DNA of 64,000 nt from contig WWBZ02000082.1 in assembly GCA_011503125.2 (NCBI GenBank), positions 1,054,001 through 1,118,000 on the forward strand. Reading direction: 5' to 3'. A program made the translations under genes and the position numbers. The DNA is from Botryosphaeria dothidea (Eukaryota > Ascomycota > Dothideomycetes > Botryosphaeriales > Botryosphaeriaceae). Below, in pieces: positions 11,020-22,411 of the stretch; the first letter of the stretch is position 1, and each line of letters starts with the position of its first letter. The notes beneath the pieces were generated by a model. It was given only the letters and a program-made list of their open reading frames with translations. It searched no databases and was not told the origin of the DNA.

Positions 11020-11927
11020 CGTGGCGGTGGAGGGGCTCGATGTGAGAAAGGTAGGCGGGCGCTTCAAGACCTCGAACTCGTGGAATGTGTTGCAATCGCA
11101 AGTTCAGAATGGCTCGATGCCGCTTAAGGTTGTGTGTAGCAGGACTGTTGTGGGGTTGGACTGGTGGAGTGAAGTGAGGTGTAATTTATACCTTACTATT
11201 GATGGATGCTCTTCCAATTCATGCTTCTCAAATTTGAGCAACGCACTACACCGAGAAAAGAAATCTTGCATGGTTGGTGAATCCCCCAGAAGGTGCGTTT
11301 ACAATCCGCATCCATTCATTGTCCAGTGTCCACTACGGTTTGGAGCAAGGAAAGCACGACACGTCGAACGGCAAGCCCGCCCGCGTGTTGGCCTTCGTGG
11401 CAGGTCCACAACACACCAGCTGGGCGCTTTCAAGGATAGCTGTTTGTCCTGATGTAGACTCGATCTTTCGAGCCATGGCGTTTTCAAGCCCACTCAACAG
11501 AGCATGCCGAGGCCTGCTGCTTCCAAAACAATGTAAGCCGATGACACAGAACCAGCCTCATCGGGAAAAGGAGTACCAAGATGAGAATGATCAGTGGAAT
11601 AGTTACGCCAGGAAGAGCGCCATTCGCTCAGTATTCCTCAAGATTGATACAGAGAAGAGACGTACATCTACCCATACGCACAGCAAAAAGTAGGAGCAGA
11701 TGAGTGAAGTTGAAGGCAAGCATCATGAAAACCAGCGCCCCATCTCTTTTTTATTGTTTACCAAGCCAAAAATCCCACAGCCTGATCCCAATGTAGAGAA
11801 GAGAGGAATTGGTGGAGGGGAAGAACGCCATCAGCAGCACAGAGAACTTCAAACACGCACGCTCCCCGCTCTATGATGCGTGGTAATTGTACAGTAAAAG
11901 TAACAGAAAATCAACTCGAAGAGAGTT
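11020..11927. other. Intergenic, no gene recognised
   Basis: This region lies between two minus-strand genes. It contains the promoter of the UIM-repeat gene on its left and the 3' region of COQ1 on its right. An open frame at 11274-11693 does not read like protein. Confidence 0.55.
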
Positions 11928-13354
11928 CTACTTCCTTCGTTTCATGACCTTGGTGCACATTTCGATGAGGCCGTCCTTCGCCTCACTGTTCGGGAAGCTG
12001 TTGATGGCCTGGATGGCATTGTCAACATACTGCTGCGCCAGCGCACGGGTCTGCTCAAGTCCGCTGCTGCGTGCGACAAGTTCTCTTGCCTGTGAGTAGA
12101 CCGGTTAGCCATTGTTCAAAACTGCGCAATGTGTGCTTCATTTCGACCCACCTTCTGCACATCCCCAGGCTTCGAGAACTTCCTCCCCACCAATGCGCCG
12201 AGCTCTGCATTGCCCTTCCATGCAAACAGCAAAGGTGCCGTTGCCAGCCCAAGCTCCAAGTCCGCACCGGCGGGCTTGCCCAACTCGTCCGCGCTAATCG
12301 TGTAGTCCAGCATATCATCCACCAACTGGAACGCCATGCCTAGATTCTTGCCGTACTGATACGACGCCTCGACCACCTCCGGCGTGCTGCCGCCCAGAAT
12401 CGCCGCGGCGCGGCAGCTCTTGCTGATCAAGCTCGCGCTCTTCAAGTACGTCTTCTGGAGATAGTACGTGACCGTGTCCTCGGTGAACGCTGGGTTCGCC
12501 TCATCGCGGGCAGTGTTCTTCAGCTGCATGAACTCGCCCTCAATCAGGTTGGCGATGACGGTCGCCAGCAGCTCCGTCACCTCCGGGTCGCGCAGGCGGG
12601 CCAGGGCCACCGACGCCCGGCCCAGCAGGAAGTCGCCCGCCAGCACCGTCATCTTGTTGCCAAACTCAATGTTGGCCGACGCGGCGCCACGGCGGGCCTC
12701 CGAGTGATCAATGACATCGTCGTGCAGCAGCGACGCGGTGTGGATAAGCTCGGTGATCTCTGCTAGCCTGCGCTGCGAGGGGAGGATGTCCGAGTCGTCC
12801 GGACGATATGTGTTATCAATGGAGTTGGTGGAGGTGATGGGGGTGTTTTCGGGAGCATCGGGGTTCTCGTCGACGAGGATATTCGAAGGGGTTATGGACC
12901 TGTCCACGTTGCGAACCGATGGGCGGGCGGCGTTGGGGATTAATGCAGTTGCGCGCGACATGAGCAGGACCAGCATGGGGCGAACATATTTGCCCTCGGA
13001 CTGGGTGTAGTATTTGGCAACAGTATCGAGGGTAGGGTGTCCAGAGCCAAGCAATTGACGTATATTCTTGGTGAGAAACTTCATCTCTTTCGCAACGCTG
13101 CGCAATGGGTCGACGGAGATAGGCGCTGACGGGTCCGGCGCAGAGTTGTTGAAAATCTGTTGGGCGGCAGCCGCAGCAGCAGCCCAGTTGGAACCGTCTC
13201 GCCGCCTTGAAGGGTGGTAGTAGAGAGAGACCCTGGAGGTGGAAGCCATGGCGGAGGGGGAGCGTAAGCATCTTGAGCAGAGAGATATCCGCGGGCGATG
13301 GACGGCGAAGGCAGTCTGGGCCAGCGCCGGGACTCGTGATGCTCGGGAGGCCAT
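11928..13354 (-). CDS. COQ1: Polyprenyl diphosphate synthase (ubiquinone side chain)
   Basis: Trans-isoprenyl diphosphate synthase that makes the polyprenyl tail of ubiquinone in the mitochondrion. Exons 13354-12152 and 12089-11928, around a 62-nt intron, give 454 residues. The N-terminal 45 residues are Arg/Ser-rich and fit a mitochondrial targeting signal. The two aspartate-rich motifs are intact: LLHDDVIDHSEARRG (HDD at 211-213) and FQLVDDMLDYT (DDMLD at 346-350). Other family marks are GKYVRPML, NKMTVLAGDFLLGRA and the C-terminal helix ARELVARSSGLEQTRALA from exon 2. A Ser/Asn-rich insertion of about 45 residues (around 155-200) sits between the GKYVRP region and the first Asp motif; this is common in fungal Coq1. 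Chain length cannot be told from sequence. It is divergent from VMA12 with 245 bp between the starts. Confidence 0.95.
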
Positions 13355-13599
13355 GATCGGTGCTGGTGCGGGGTGAGAGAGGCAAATTGAGAGGGAATCG
13401 GGAGGTTCTGGACCGGGAGGGGTGTGCCGCGGTCGCAGACGTGAAGTGTTGCGGGTTGCGAGCAAAACGGTTCCGCGCGAGTGACTTAACTAACGGCGCG
13501 AGTCGGGAAAATCGAACAGGGATCTCACCGCGCGCTCATAGCTCCAACACCCGCGCAGAGCCGCAGTCAATCACTGCTCCACAACGTCCCGCCGCCAAC
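13355..13599. promoter_or_regulatory. Shared COQ1/VMA12 upstream region
   Basis: Only 245 bp separate the start codons of two divergent genes, so both promoters and 5' leaders must fit here. I see no clear TATA box. This is inferred from position alone. Confidence 0.5.
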
Positions 13600-14492
13600 A
13601 TGGTCCTCCTCACCATGACCCCGCCCATTGTGGCGGCCGTCCGGCGCTGCGAAGCTATCGCCGACGCTGGCCAGATGCGCAAGCTGCAGTCTGCCGGAGA
13701 GCCACAGCTCACTGATCCAGCGCCGGGAAAGCCCATCTCGCACGCCCAGCTAATCGGCATCTCCGACTTCTTGAAAGCTCGTGCGAACCAGAAGAATGAT
13801 GGCAATGACGAAGCAGCTGCAGCTCCTACATCCCTCAACGAGCTTCTCCGCGGGTCAAGAATACACGTCCCTCCGCCTCCACCGAAGCTCGAACCTGTAT
13901 GCACGACGAACCTCCAAGCATGCTTTCATGTGCTGACACTTTGCCGCAGAGCAACGAGTACAAAGAGCTCATGGCTCGCCTCCGCCGTGAAGAAGAAGCC
14001 CGCGCCTACGAACGTATGATTAACCCGCCACCCCCCACAGAGACATTTGCCCAACATTTCCCCAATTCCAATGCGAATTTCTTTGCCGCCGGGATGGACA
14101 GCTTCGCCAGCAATGATGAGGATGATGAAGTCACGTACGCCGACATAAATAGGCAGCTGGCCCTCATAATCAACGTGCTGGTCTCAATCATCGCGTGTAG
14201 CGTTGCCATATGGGTTGCCGCGAGATACTGGAGCACTCCGGCACGGCTGGCGTTGAGCATGACGGGAAGTGGAGTAGTGGCGGTTGCTGAGGTTGTCATA
14301 TACATGGGTTATTTGAGGAGGATAAAAGAGGCCAGGGTTGAGGAGAAGAAGAAGCCGGAAATAAAAGAGGTCGCTGAGACTTGGGTCATTGAAGGCAGCA
14401 GGGATAAGAAGGGTACCGTCATACACAAGACAGCAGTGGACGGCGACGAGGGAGACACGGTAAGACAACGAAAAGGCAAGCAAAAACAGTGA
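13600..14492 (+). CDS. VMA12: V-ATPase assembly factor Vma12 (TMEM199 family)
   Basis: ER membrane factor that, with Vma21 and Vma22, helps assemble the V0 sector of the vacuolar proton pump. Two exons (13600-13896, 13950-14492) around a 53-nt intron with a TGCTGAC branch give 279 residues. The family signature NEYKELMARLRREEEARAY is at residues 101-119, directly after the splice junction. Two transmembrane helices lie at about 169-190 and 198-220, separated by a short loop, as expected for the family. The tail is rich in Lys and Glu and ends in a basic cluster (RQRKGKQKQ), similar to the charged cytosolic tails of yeast Vma12. The start is the first ATG of the open frame. Confidence 0.92.
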
Positions 14493-14590
14493 TTCCGCAA
14501 CGCCGTGGGCAAAGATAGTTTCATCAACTTCCCCTGGATGCATTGTTTCTACTATCCGGAGTGCCCCGACTATACTGGCTTCCATGCCCC

Positions 14591-15433
14591 TTAGAGCGTA
14601 AGCCAATCATTGTTAGTCAAGCCTTCCTTCTGGACCTCCTTGACATGATGGGGTCCTGCCCGTGGCAAAGTTGAAGGTGCAGCCCCGGGCCTATCTTGAC
14701 GGCTCGCTCGAGGCGCACTGCGAAAGCTCATCGTCTCGACCACCCCATCCCCCCGGTTGTCCTCTGCCGTGCCATGAGGCTCAACGTCCAGCAGATTTTT
14801 CGCTATCTCTTGCCTGTACTCCTCGAGAATTGCGCGAACATTCTGTATCCGCGCCTTCATCTCGCCAATCTTGTCATCACGGCCTCCGACTGCCATTTCT
14901 CTATCCGTACTGCCTTCACCGTTTGTGTTCTCTGGGGTGCATGTCCCGCTCGCACCTCTGAAATGTCGTACAAGATAACAAGCCTCGTCATCACTCTCCT
15001 GCGTCGTCATCGTTGACGCCGACCCACAGCAGTCCGGCATACTCAGTCTCAGCGGACCCCTCACTCTCCGCCTCATCGCCAGCGTCTGCGCCGCCCCGCC
15101 AACTTCAGAGCCCGCGCTCTCCAGCCACGCCTGATACGGCGTACTGAGCGGATGCAGGGCAATCGGAGTCCGCCCAATCACACACTCGCTCTCCGTACTC
15201 CAGGCCGGCGGCGAGTGTGCAGGCGTACTCGCCCTGCTGACGCGCCGGAAGAGGAGCCAGCAGGCTAGGCACAAGCTGACGAGGGCGAGCCAGAGGAATT
15301 CGACGGCGACCTGCGTGGCATGATCGAGGAAGACCTTGAGGCAGCGTTTGACGAACAATTTGATGGCCTGGTCAGAGACGGACTGGGGGAGGAGGGCGGT
15401 CAGGGCGGCGAGGGTGGTGGTGAGCTTGTCCAT
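14591..15433 (-). CDS. Hypothetical single-pass membrane protein
   Basis: A single uninterrupted frame of 280 residues starting at an ATG. One hydrophobic helix at about 43-62 (VEFLWLALVSLCLACWLLF) is followed by an Arg cluster. The remainder is polar: a Ser/Thr/Pro-rich stretch, an acidic segment and a predicted amphipathic or coiled segment at about 189-218 (GEMKARIQNVRAILEEYRQE). No family is recognised. It is convergent with VMA12, only 98 bp apart. The composition and length support a real gene, but the C-terminal third could be partly intronic or out of frame. Confidence 0.6.
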   Translation of the reverse strand: MDKLTTTLAALTALLPQSVSDQAIKLFVKRCLKVFLDHATQVAVEFLWLALVSLCLACWLLFRRVSRASTPAHSPPAWSTESECVIGRTPIALHPLSTPYQAWLESAGSEVGGAAQTLAMRRRVRGPLRLSMPDCCGSASTMTTQESDDEACYLVRHFRGASGTCTPENTNGEGSTDREMAVGGRDDKIGEMKARIQNVRAILEEYRQEIAKNLLDVEPHGTAEDNRGDGVVETMSFRSAPRASRQDRPGAAPSTLPRAGPHHVKEVQKEGLTNNDWLTL

Positions 15434-15889
15434 TGGGTTTTAGGGCGTCCTCCTGTTCTTGAAGAGTATTTTCTGTTGTTCTAGCTGGTCTTTGGGGTTG
15501 TCGAGAATTTGTAGACGAAGAATCTATTTCGAGGAAGCTTAAATGCTGGCTTGTTGATGAGATCAAGAACAACAGGTGACATCACTTTGTCAGTCGTGAT
15601 CTAAGGGGCCCGAGAGCATCAGCTGCTATGAGTGTACGGCATTGGTATACACAGTATGGGCCAAGTCATAGATTAATCTACCATGTGTCTCCGTTGTCAC
15701 GGCATTTGCCAAAGATACTTGTGAAAGAATTCTTATGCTCGTTTGTATTAATGTGCAAGGCTTTATCTAGCCTTGAATGCAATGCTCGACGTACCTTCTA
15801 TGCCCGGGGTATATCAACCGAAACCTACTCCGATGCCCGAAACCCGAGTCTAAAAGAGATGATAAGGAGACGATTCTGCAACCTTCTCT
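15434..15889. other. Intergenic, no gene recognised
   Basis: A 456-bp spacer between two minus-strand genes. It should hold the promoter of the 15433 gene and the 3' end of the MYST gene. No coding signal seen. Confidence 0.6.
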
Positions 15890-17290
15890 TCAGTCGCCGC
15901 CGCCTTCATCTCTCCTCTCTTTTGCCGTCCACTCGACCGTCAATGCCGATGCATCAACAGGTGGCATGAGCCCCACACCGTTCTCGAGAGCCCATCTCCG
16001 CACCTTGGCCTTGTTCAGGACGGGAATTTCCTCGGAGCTGGAGTTGTTTTTCTTGTTGGCGTTTGGTCGATGCTCGAGTACCTTCATCTCCTTCAGCGTG
16101 GCAATGATGTCCTCCAAGAGGATGTATGTTGCATCGCTGATGCCGCGTAACGTGACGTTGCGCTTCATTGGGACGGATAGGATGTACCGCGCAATTGTGG
16201 CAGACCAATATGCCATGTACCCCCGTCTACCAAGTTCGGAGAGAGCTGTTCACGGTTTCAGAATTAATCGCATCTTGGGGCTGTGGAAGGAAAGGAAAAG
16301 GTGATAACAATCGCTGGGGTGAATACGTACGCTTTTCCGGCCCACCTATACGGTCTTCTCTCCTACTCAATTCGTAGCTAACTCCCATCAACATCTGACC
16401 TAGTCCCTGCCGCTGCCATGGCGGAAAGACAAGAATGCACGCCAAATTATTGTTGTCCCAGCTCATCTTTTCCTTGCTGAAGAAGCCAATTACCTGACGC
16501 GCGCCTGTGACCGGGTTTGTGCTGACGAGCAAATAGTACAGAAAGGTCGTAACATCGTAAAAGACGGACTTTGTATCGAGGAACAGTTTGCCGAAGAGCG
16601 ACAGGTTTTGCGAATAGAGCTGCGTGGCGCGTTGACATTTAGCATGTATTCCTCTGTAACCAGACGAATATAGCGAAAACGCACCTTGTACTGCTCACCG
16701 TCCACCTCGTGGATTGAATAGCTGTCCTTGGCATATATCTGTGTGCCCGGGGGTGGCGCGTCCTTTAGGCTGCACACTTTCTGACGCATACATCAGCACA
16801 TGCTGGCCCTCGTGAAGGCATGTTTGGGGTAGTTTACCGTGTGACCGAGGAAGGGGATGAGCTCTTTCGAGTACTTGAAGCACCACTGGCACACGTACAG
16901 TCGCTCAACGCGGCGGCCCACGAGCTCCTCCGGGTAGAAAGACGGGTACCAGGGCTTGACGAGCAGGTCGCCCAGCACGACGTTCAGCACGTTTGGCTCC
17001 ATGGCGGCGGGCCGTTGCTGCTGCTGGTGCTGCTGAGCTAGCTGAGCTGGCTGCTGCGGTTGCTGGACCGACGCACTCGTCACGCTCGGCATCGTCATGT
17101 TCGAGGTGGCTGCCGCTTGGGTGGCGGCGTCGACGGCGGAGGCAGCAGCGACTGGGGCCGGAGGGTGTGCAGGAGGCGCGCCATTGGGGCTCGCGCCTGG
17201 TTGCGAGGGATTCTCGGGGCCCATGTGAGGGGGTGGTGGCTCTGACTTGCCATTCACATGGTGAGTCGTGTTGGCGGCTGGGCGAGGCAT
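15890..17290 (-). CDS. SAS2: MYST-family histone acetyltransferase, Sas2-like
   Basis: Transfers acetyl from acetyl-CoA to histone lysines. Four exons (17290-16838, 16780-16685, 16619-16331, 16245-15890; introns of 57, 65 and 85 nt) give 397 residues. Residues 1-98 are Ala/Pro/Gln-rich with a Gln tract near 78-92. The C2HC zinc finger is complete (C134, C137, H150, C154). The acetyl-CoA loop QRQGLGQ is near 252-258, the catalytic region has C244 in NLACIL and E278 in GGPEKPLS. There is no chromo/Tudor-knot or PHD domain before the MYST core, and the finger reads FKYSKELIPFLGHT, which points to the Sas2 group rather than Esa1 or Sas3. The subgroup call is by memory of family patterns and is less sure than the MYST call. 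The open-frame start upstream is GTG, so ATG 17290 was chosen. Confidence 0.9.
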
Positions 17291-17910
17291 TTCTCTGCTG
17301 TGAGGTTGCCCGCGCACGTCGCGCGCGCCGCCGCCAAGTTCGGCGCAACGCGTGCGCTGGCTGCCGCAAGGGACCTCGTCTCTTCGTCAACTCCATCACC
17401 ATTAATCCACCTCGAATCATCAAAGCATATTTCGTTCATCAGCCTTGAAGACTTCCACTTTATGCGGTCAGTCGTGAGCACGAAAGCTGTGTGAATTATA
17501 TATGAAGTCTCTTGTCCCGCACGGAGCGCCGCCGTTCCTCCCCGTATCCCAGTCTTTCCTCTTTTCCCCATTGCTTGTGATCCCTGTTCTTCACAAACCC
17601 CCTCGAAAGGTTGAGCTTTCCTCTGAAATATTGCGCCACGATGTTCTTTTTATTCCCGCTTCGTTCCTTCTAATTTTCCCCTTGTGATGCGATCCCAAAT
17701 TATTGACGCATTTTCCGCCTTCTCCCTTCAAAGCTTTTACCTTGCCATATCATCATAGCTCTTCGTCGTCAACCATAAGAAACTTCATAGATCAGTAGTT
17801 GTTTTCTATTGCAAGCCCGGTCCCTCAAACTCCGCGAATCAGACAATTCTCTTCACCTTGGCCCAGAAGGCTTTGATTCGACACCAACCAACCACGTGAG
17901 ATGAATTCCT
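17291..17910. other. Intergenic, pyrimidine-rich leader
   Basis: Upstream of the MYST gene and downstream of the next minus-strand gene. The stretch 17510-17700 is T/C-rich. No gene seen. Confidence 0.55.
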
Positions 17911-19186
17911 TCACATGACTCTTCGATCTTCACTCGCTTCTATGGCACTGTGACGGCAGTCTCGACGAATTGGAGCTTCGGCATTTGCGACCTTGGCCTT
18001 CGTTTGCCCAGTATTTCCACGGTCATTCGGATCCATGCTTGGAAGAAATGAAGCTTCCAAATTTGACGCAGTAGAGCCAGCGATACAAAACGTCTCATGT
18101 AGAGGGAGCAACTGAGAATACGGTGAGACATAGTTGATATGTCGGCTTTCAGGCACCGCAATAAGATCCAGCGGACGATTCGTGCTGATGATAGGCGTTG
18201 CTGCTGCGGTGCCTGGTTGCTCACGCTTTCCTGCGGGGTCTTGGTCAAGATACGCAGTCAAGCTGGTACTCGTCTCACCAATCGTGACTTGGCCCAGTGG
18301 AATACCATCAGGTACCAACAGGTCCTCGAAGCCGTTGGCCGTAGTTGCGGGATTGAGATGCTGATTGGCATGGAGGATAGGACGACTGATTGCATGAATG
18401 CCTGGTGTATTTCTCGCGGAGGGTTCTACGGAGGGCCATTGAGGAACATTACTTGGCATCTGCTGGACCGGGGCAAAAGTCGAAGCCGGTGGAAGAGGAT
18501 GAACTGGTGCTTGCTGAGGCTGCGGTGATTTGAATGATGACTGCGGAGGAAGATGACCTGGGATTACACTAAATGTGGCATTGTTGAGAGCCACCGGCTT
18601 CGTTATTGAGCGGAAGCCTAAAGTAGCCATTGCCGGCACCTGTGGACCATGGCTCGACGTAGGAGAAGGCTGGGTCTGATTTGCATGGTCCGAATAGGCC
18701 TGATCGGTCTACTCAACCTACAAGAATTTCCTCATACCCTTCCTCCCGGGCTGTGGACGGTAGAGCAGACGCTTGGGTAGTAGGGAGTAAGGGTCGGTCT
18801 CCAGGACTCAAATAACCCGTCTCTCGGAGGGCCCGTGCGAAAGCTTCCTTGAGTCTCTTCTCGAGCCTCTCCTCTCAATCCGCTGGCAGTATGACTGCAC
18901 CCCGGGGAGAGTCGTCGGGTGCACCCAGGAAGTAATTGTCTTGAGTATGATAACCGCTGGGTGGGAATGTTGAAGGGGATGGCGCAAACGACAGGCCGCT
19001 TCTTTGGTTGGTGATAGGGGCATTACGCATACCGAGCGCGGACGTTGGAATGCTGGGGGTAAAGCCTGCTGGCCCAGGAACTGTGGAAGCATGAGTGAAG
19101 CATGAGAGTAATGAGAGCAGATGACATACACAGAGGTCCCAGACGGATACTTGGCGGAGCTCTCGCAGCTTGCAGCTGTCGGCCAT
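17911..19186 (-). CDS. Hypothetical protein, four-exon model
   Basis: Exons 19186-19132, 19080-18925, 18873-18722 and 18639-17911 join in frame to 363 residues. Introns are 51, 51 and 82 nt. The last open frame has no ATG at its left end and begins right at an acceptor, which supports splicing. The segment EERLEKRLKEAFARALRETGYL (about 71-92) is amphipathic helix-like; the remainder is Pro/Ser/Gln-rich. The second intron (18874-18924) is needed to skip an in-frame TGA at 18876-18878, but it lacks a clear branch site, so the model is uncertain. If that intron is not real, the gene is interrupted. No family is recognised. An open frame upstream (19231-19482) might hold an extra 5' exon. Confidence 0.5.
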
Positions 19187-20274
19187 CACGATTGTGAGTT
19201 CTGCAGTACCTTGACACCAACTTCTCTCCGTCAGCGTGCCCTGGAGTTGCGTAATTCAGCCCTTGGAGCACATCCTGCTCCAATTCCCTGCGCCTGTGAG
19301 GCCACGGCCGGTTGGTATACCGCGCCATGGTTGCTGTAGAAGATGTTTTCCAAGTTTGAAGATGTGCGCGGAATGAAGAACATGACATGGACATGAAGAT
19401 TGTGTAGAGAAGGAACGATGGCCAGCTCCACGAGCAGGCAAGTCCGCAGGTCAAGCCAGTTTGCTCCGAGGCATTCAGACACAAGAAAGGAAAGAATGTC
19501 ACCCGAGAGTGTCTACTCCACACCTCCAGCAAAAGCATCTTCGAAAAGCGGCCAATACCTCACAGTGATGTGCGCGGTAGAAAATAGATGCATCTGGAGC
19601 CTTTTAAGCATGCTTGGATACGACGCTCACATTAAGCGTCGAGCGTGCCAATTGCGCGGCTTGAGACGGATACAGTATCCACCGAGGGAATTTCAGCCGC
19701 AGACACAGTACTACCGTCTACAGAGTGAGGACGCTCAACAGGGCTGTTGAAGGCTGCATCAAGCATATCTCGCTCATTAAAGGCGGTAAACGTGTAGTTT
19801 TGAGAGTGGTTATGACTGCCTTGTTACACTTGCTTCAAATCACTCGATGACGTTTTTTTTTAGCACCAGCTATGCTTTACTCTCAGAATTTGCGGGCATG
19901 TATTACTTTGTCCTGCAAGCAAATCTTGAATAGTTGCTTTTGACCTGAGCGCAATTTCTATCTCGGAAGCTTTGCATAACGCCTCCGAAGTCCAAACCAA
20001 ATCAATCGAGCCAAAGGCCCGGTAGTGCCACGGAGAGTCTTCGTGAAAGAATTTCTGAACTACCTAGTCCAGATTCCGAATGTCTTTTTTTTCACGCCTT
20101 TTGTCCTCATTTTGTTTTCCATCCAAACGGGCAATGTAGTAGCACCCAATGGCATTTCCCGCAGTAACACCAAGGGGAAGGCGGGAAAAGGCCGATACCT
20201 CTGCCTGACTGTAGCCTCAGGCCTATTGAAGAGTTAATACTAGAGTTCTGCGCTGAAAGAAAGCTGAGACAGCC
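19187..20274. other. Intergenic, possible missed 5' exon
   Basis: The minus-strand frame 19482-19231 reads somewhat like protein (HNLHVHVMFFIPRTS) and could be a 5' exon of the neighbouring gene, but no clean splice join was found. From 19790 to 20270 nothing is seen apart from T-rich patches near 19852 and 20085. Confidence 0.4.
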
Positions 20275-21287
20275 TCAACGCGTGCGGATGCCGAGAGCGT
20301 CACGGTACGATCCAGGGACGTGACTTCCGATGCGCGGGGACTTGCGCTTCTTAGGCGTGGTAGGCTGGCTCGAATCAGAAGACCTCAAAGCCTGCGCCTG
20401 CTCCTGGAGAATAGGTGCGATGCGCCTCAAGATATCCAGGTTCAGCTCAGTGTTCCCCAGCAGCACGGAAGAGGTATCCTCCTCCGAGAGAATGGAATCA
20501 AGGTTCTGCTGCACATGTGTGAGCACAGCATTGCGCAGCTGAATGTCGAAAAAAGGCGTTTGCGAATAGATGGCAGCAGTCATGTTCAGGATGGTGTTCG
20601 GGTCCTTGAGAGCGACGAGACGGGCAGCAAAAACGTTGGCCACCTGCCCCTGGAGTTCCTCGACAGCGTACTGCGAGGAGCTGTCAGCTCCGATGGTTTT
20701 TCGTGAACGATTGAGTATGGCAGACCTTGTCTGAACTCGAATAGAGGTGAACGAGCTTCTTCAGGTGGCACTCGAGGTTCTGCGACTGGGTGTCTTCATT
20801 GTGCTCGGTGGATTCGAGACTCTGAAGGAGATTGACCTGAACACCATACAAGAACTGCAGCAGGCTCTCGATAACCTCGAATTCCTCCGTGAGCGTGATA
20901 CGGCCGGTCTCAGTTTCCTATTTAGATTATCAGTAGACTGATTCATGAATTGGCGTAGTCTACTTACTACAAAGCCGAGCTTGAAGCACCGATCAAAGAA
21001 CTGATAGCGCACGCATATTCTGCGGAAGCATTAGCCATCTATGCGGGTCACTAGCCTTGTCTGAAATGAAAAGTGACTTACACTACCCGATGCGCCTTAA
21101 TCTCGCGGTCGTTGGCACAGACTACGGTGATGTCCGCCCAATCCTTGCTCGTCCAGAGACTGTGATCGGCGTTAGGTTCAGGTTCAAATTCGTGTTGTGT
21201 TGGACTGCGGAGGTCAAGGGCTTACTATGATGTGACATCCTCATGACGGCCGACATGAGGAGTCTGGTTGGTGGGAGAGTAGGACAT
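20275..21287 (-). CDS. BTB/POZ domain protein
   Basis: Five exons (21287-21226, 21159-21082, 21019-20968, 20917-20726, 20670-20275; introns 66, 62, 50 and 55 nt) join in frame to 259 residues. The N-terminal half is a fungal BTB/POZ fold: WTSKDWADITVVCANDREIKAHRVV, then FFDRCFKLGF, then TLTEEFEVIESLLQFLY. After the BTB core, LVHLYSSSDKYAVEEL matches the helix that follows the domain in this group. The C-terminal part is helical and ends in a Lys/Arg/Pro-rich tail. BTB domains mediate dimerisation and can bind Cul3, but no partner is evident. The short exons explain why no single frame covers the domain. The first ATG in exon 1 was taken as start. Confidence 0.85.
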
Positions 21288-22411
21288 GGTGCTCGTGATG
21301 CCGAAGATTGGCGTTCTTGAGTGAGACACAATGGTGGGGTGGAGTCGTTGAGGAGTTGAAGGAAGGTCTAGATATTTGTAGGCGCACGACAGCAGCGCAG
21401 ACGTTAGCTTCAGCGAACGCAGCGGAAGTGAAGCGCGCTTTGGGCCCACCTTTTTCCTCACCTTCCTTTATCCAACAACCTCATCACTCCACCGATGCCA
21501 TCAGAAAGGTAAGAAAGTCTCTCACTTTCGCTTGACACTGAGCATCAGTAAGCTTCCGTTGCCGTGGAAAGACGACGTCTCCTCAAGTAGCCGTGAAAAG
21601 CTTGAAGTAGGAGGGATACGCATGGAGCCGTTTAATAAGGATGGCGGCAGCAGGTAGACGTGCTTTCTCATGATCTATGTGCGCCGCTGCCTGTGACCTT
21701 GTGTTAAGCTACACGGAAAGCGCGCCTGGGGCTCTTAATGTAGAAGTCAGCAGGTTTCCCAGAACATGGCAGCTGATGCGGGAAACACGGAATTGAAAGG
21801 GCCCAAAGCTCTTGGTAAAGCTGGCTCTGGAAGAGTCAATGCTATGAAGACTGCTGGTTTAGGCAGAGCCGCGTGGAGCAGAAAAAAAAGGGTAGCTTTG
21901 TCGGAGCTAGTTTAAACAGGATAACGATACTTTCAAGTCATTCCGCTCTGTGTAACTCCATTTTGATCTAGCCACATTGTAACACCCAGCAGCCGTCGCG
22001 GTTATGGCACCCACCCGAAGGCATGGCGTAACCTGGAGGCTGAAGGCTTCTTTTGTGGCGGAAATATCTGTGTGCGCTCCCGCGTAGGCGAGGCCACTTC
22101 CCATTTGGGCGTTTATCAATCGGATTGGGTGAAACACTCAGCCAAATTGACACATCCCACTATTACTGAGGTGCGTTGGCAGTCTGGATTTTGTAGGGAA
22201 CAGCACCGGATGCCCACCCTCCACTGGTGCGCCCACCCTTCCCAGAACGTCGCAGTAGCATGTCACTCATGTGAGATCAAATTGGAAAACAGAAATATCA
22301 TAATGCATCTGTACTACCTATCCTTTGATCCTTTAAACCTGGGGTATTCCTTATCCATCGAATGCAGCCGTCCGTACTACCTTGAAAACGCCAGACCCAA
22401 TGCCTCCCACT
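21288..22411. other. Intergenic, no gene recognised
   Basis: Between two minus-strand genes: promoter of the BTB gene on the left, 3' region of the BRCT gene on the right. No coding signal was found on either strand. Confidence 0.55.

Noticed and set aside
12816..13385. 189-codon frame antisense/out of phase with COQ1
   Set aside because: Same strand but another phase of the COQ1 exon; COQ1 has both aspartate-rich motifs and is certain.
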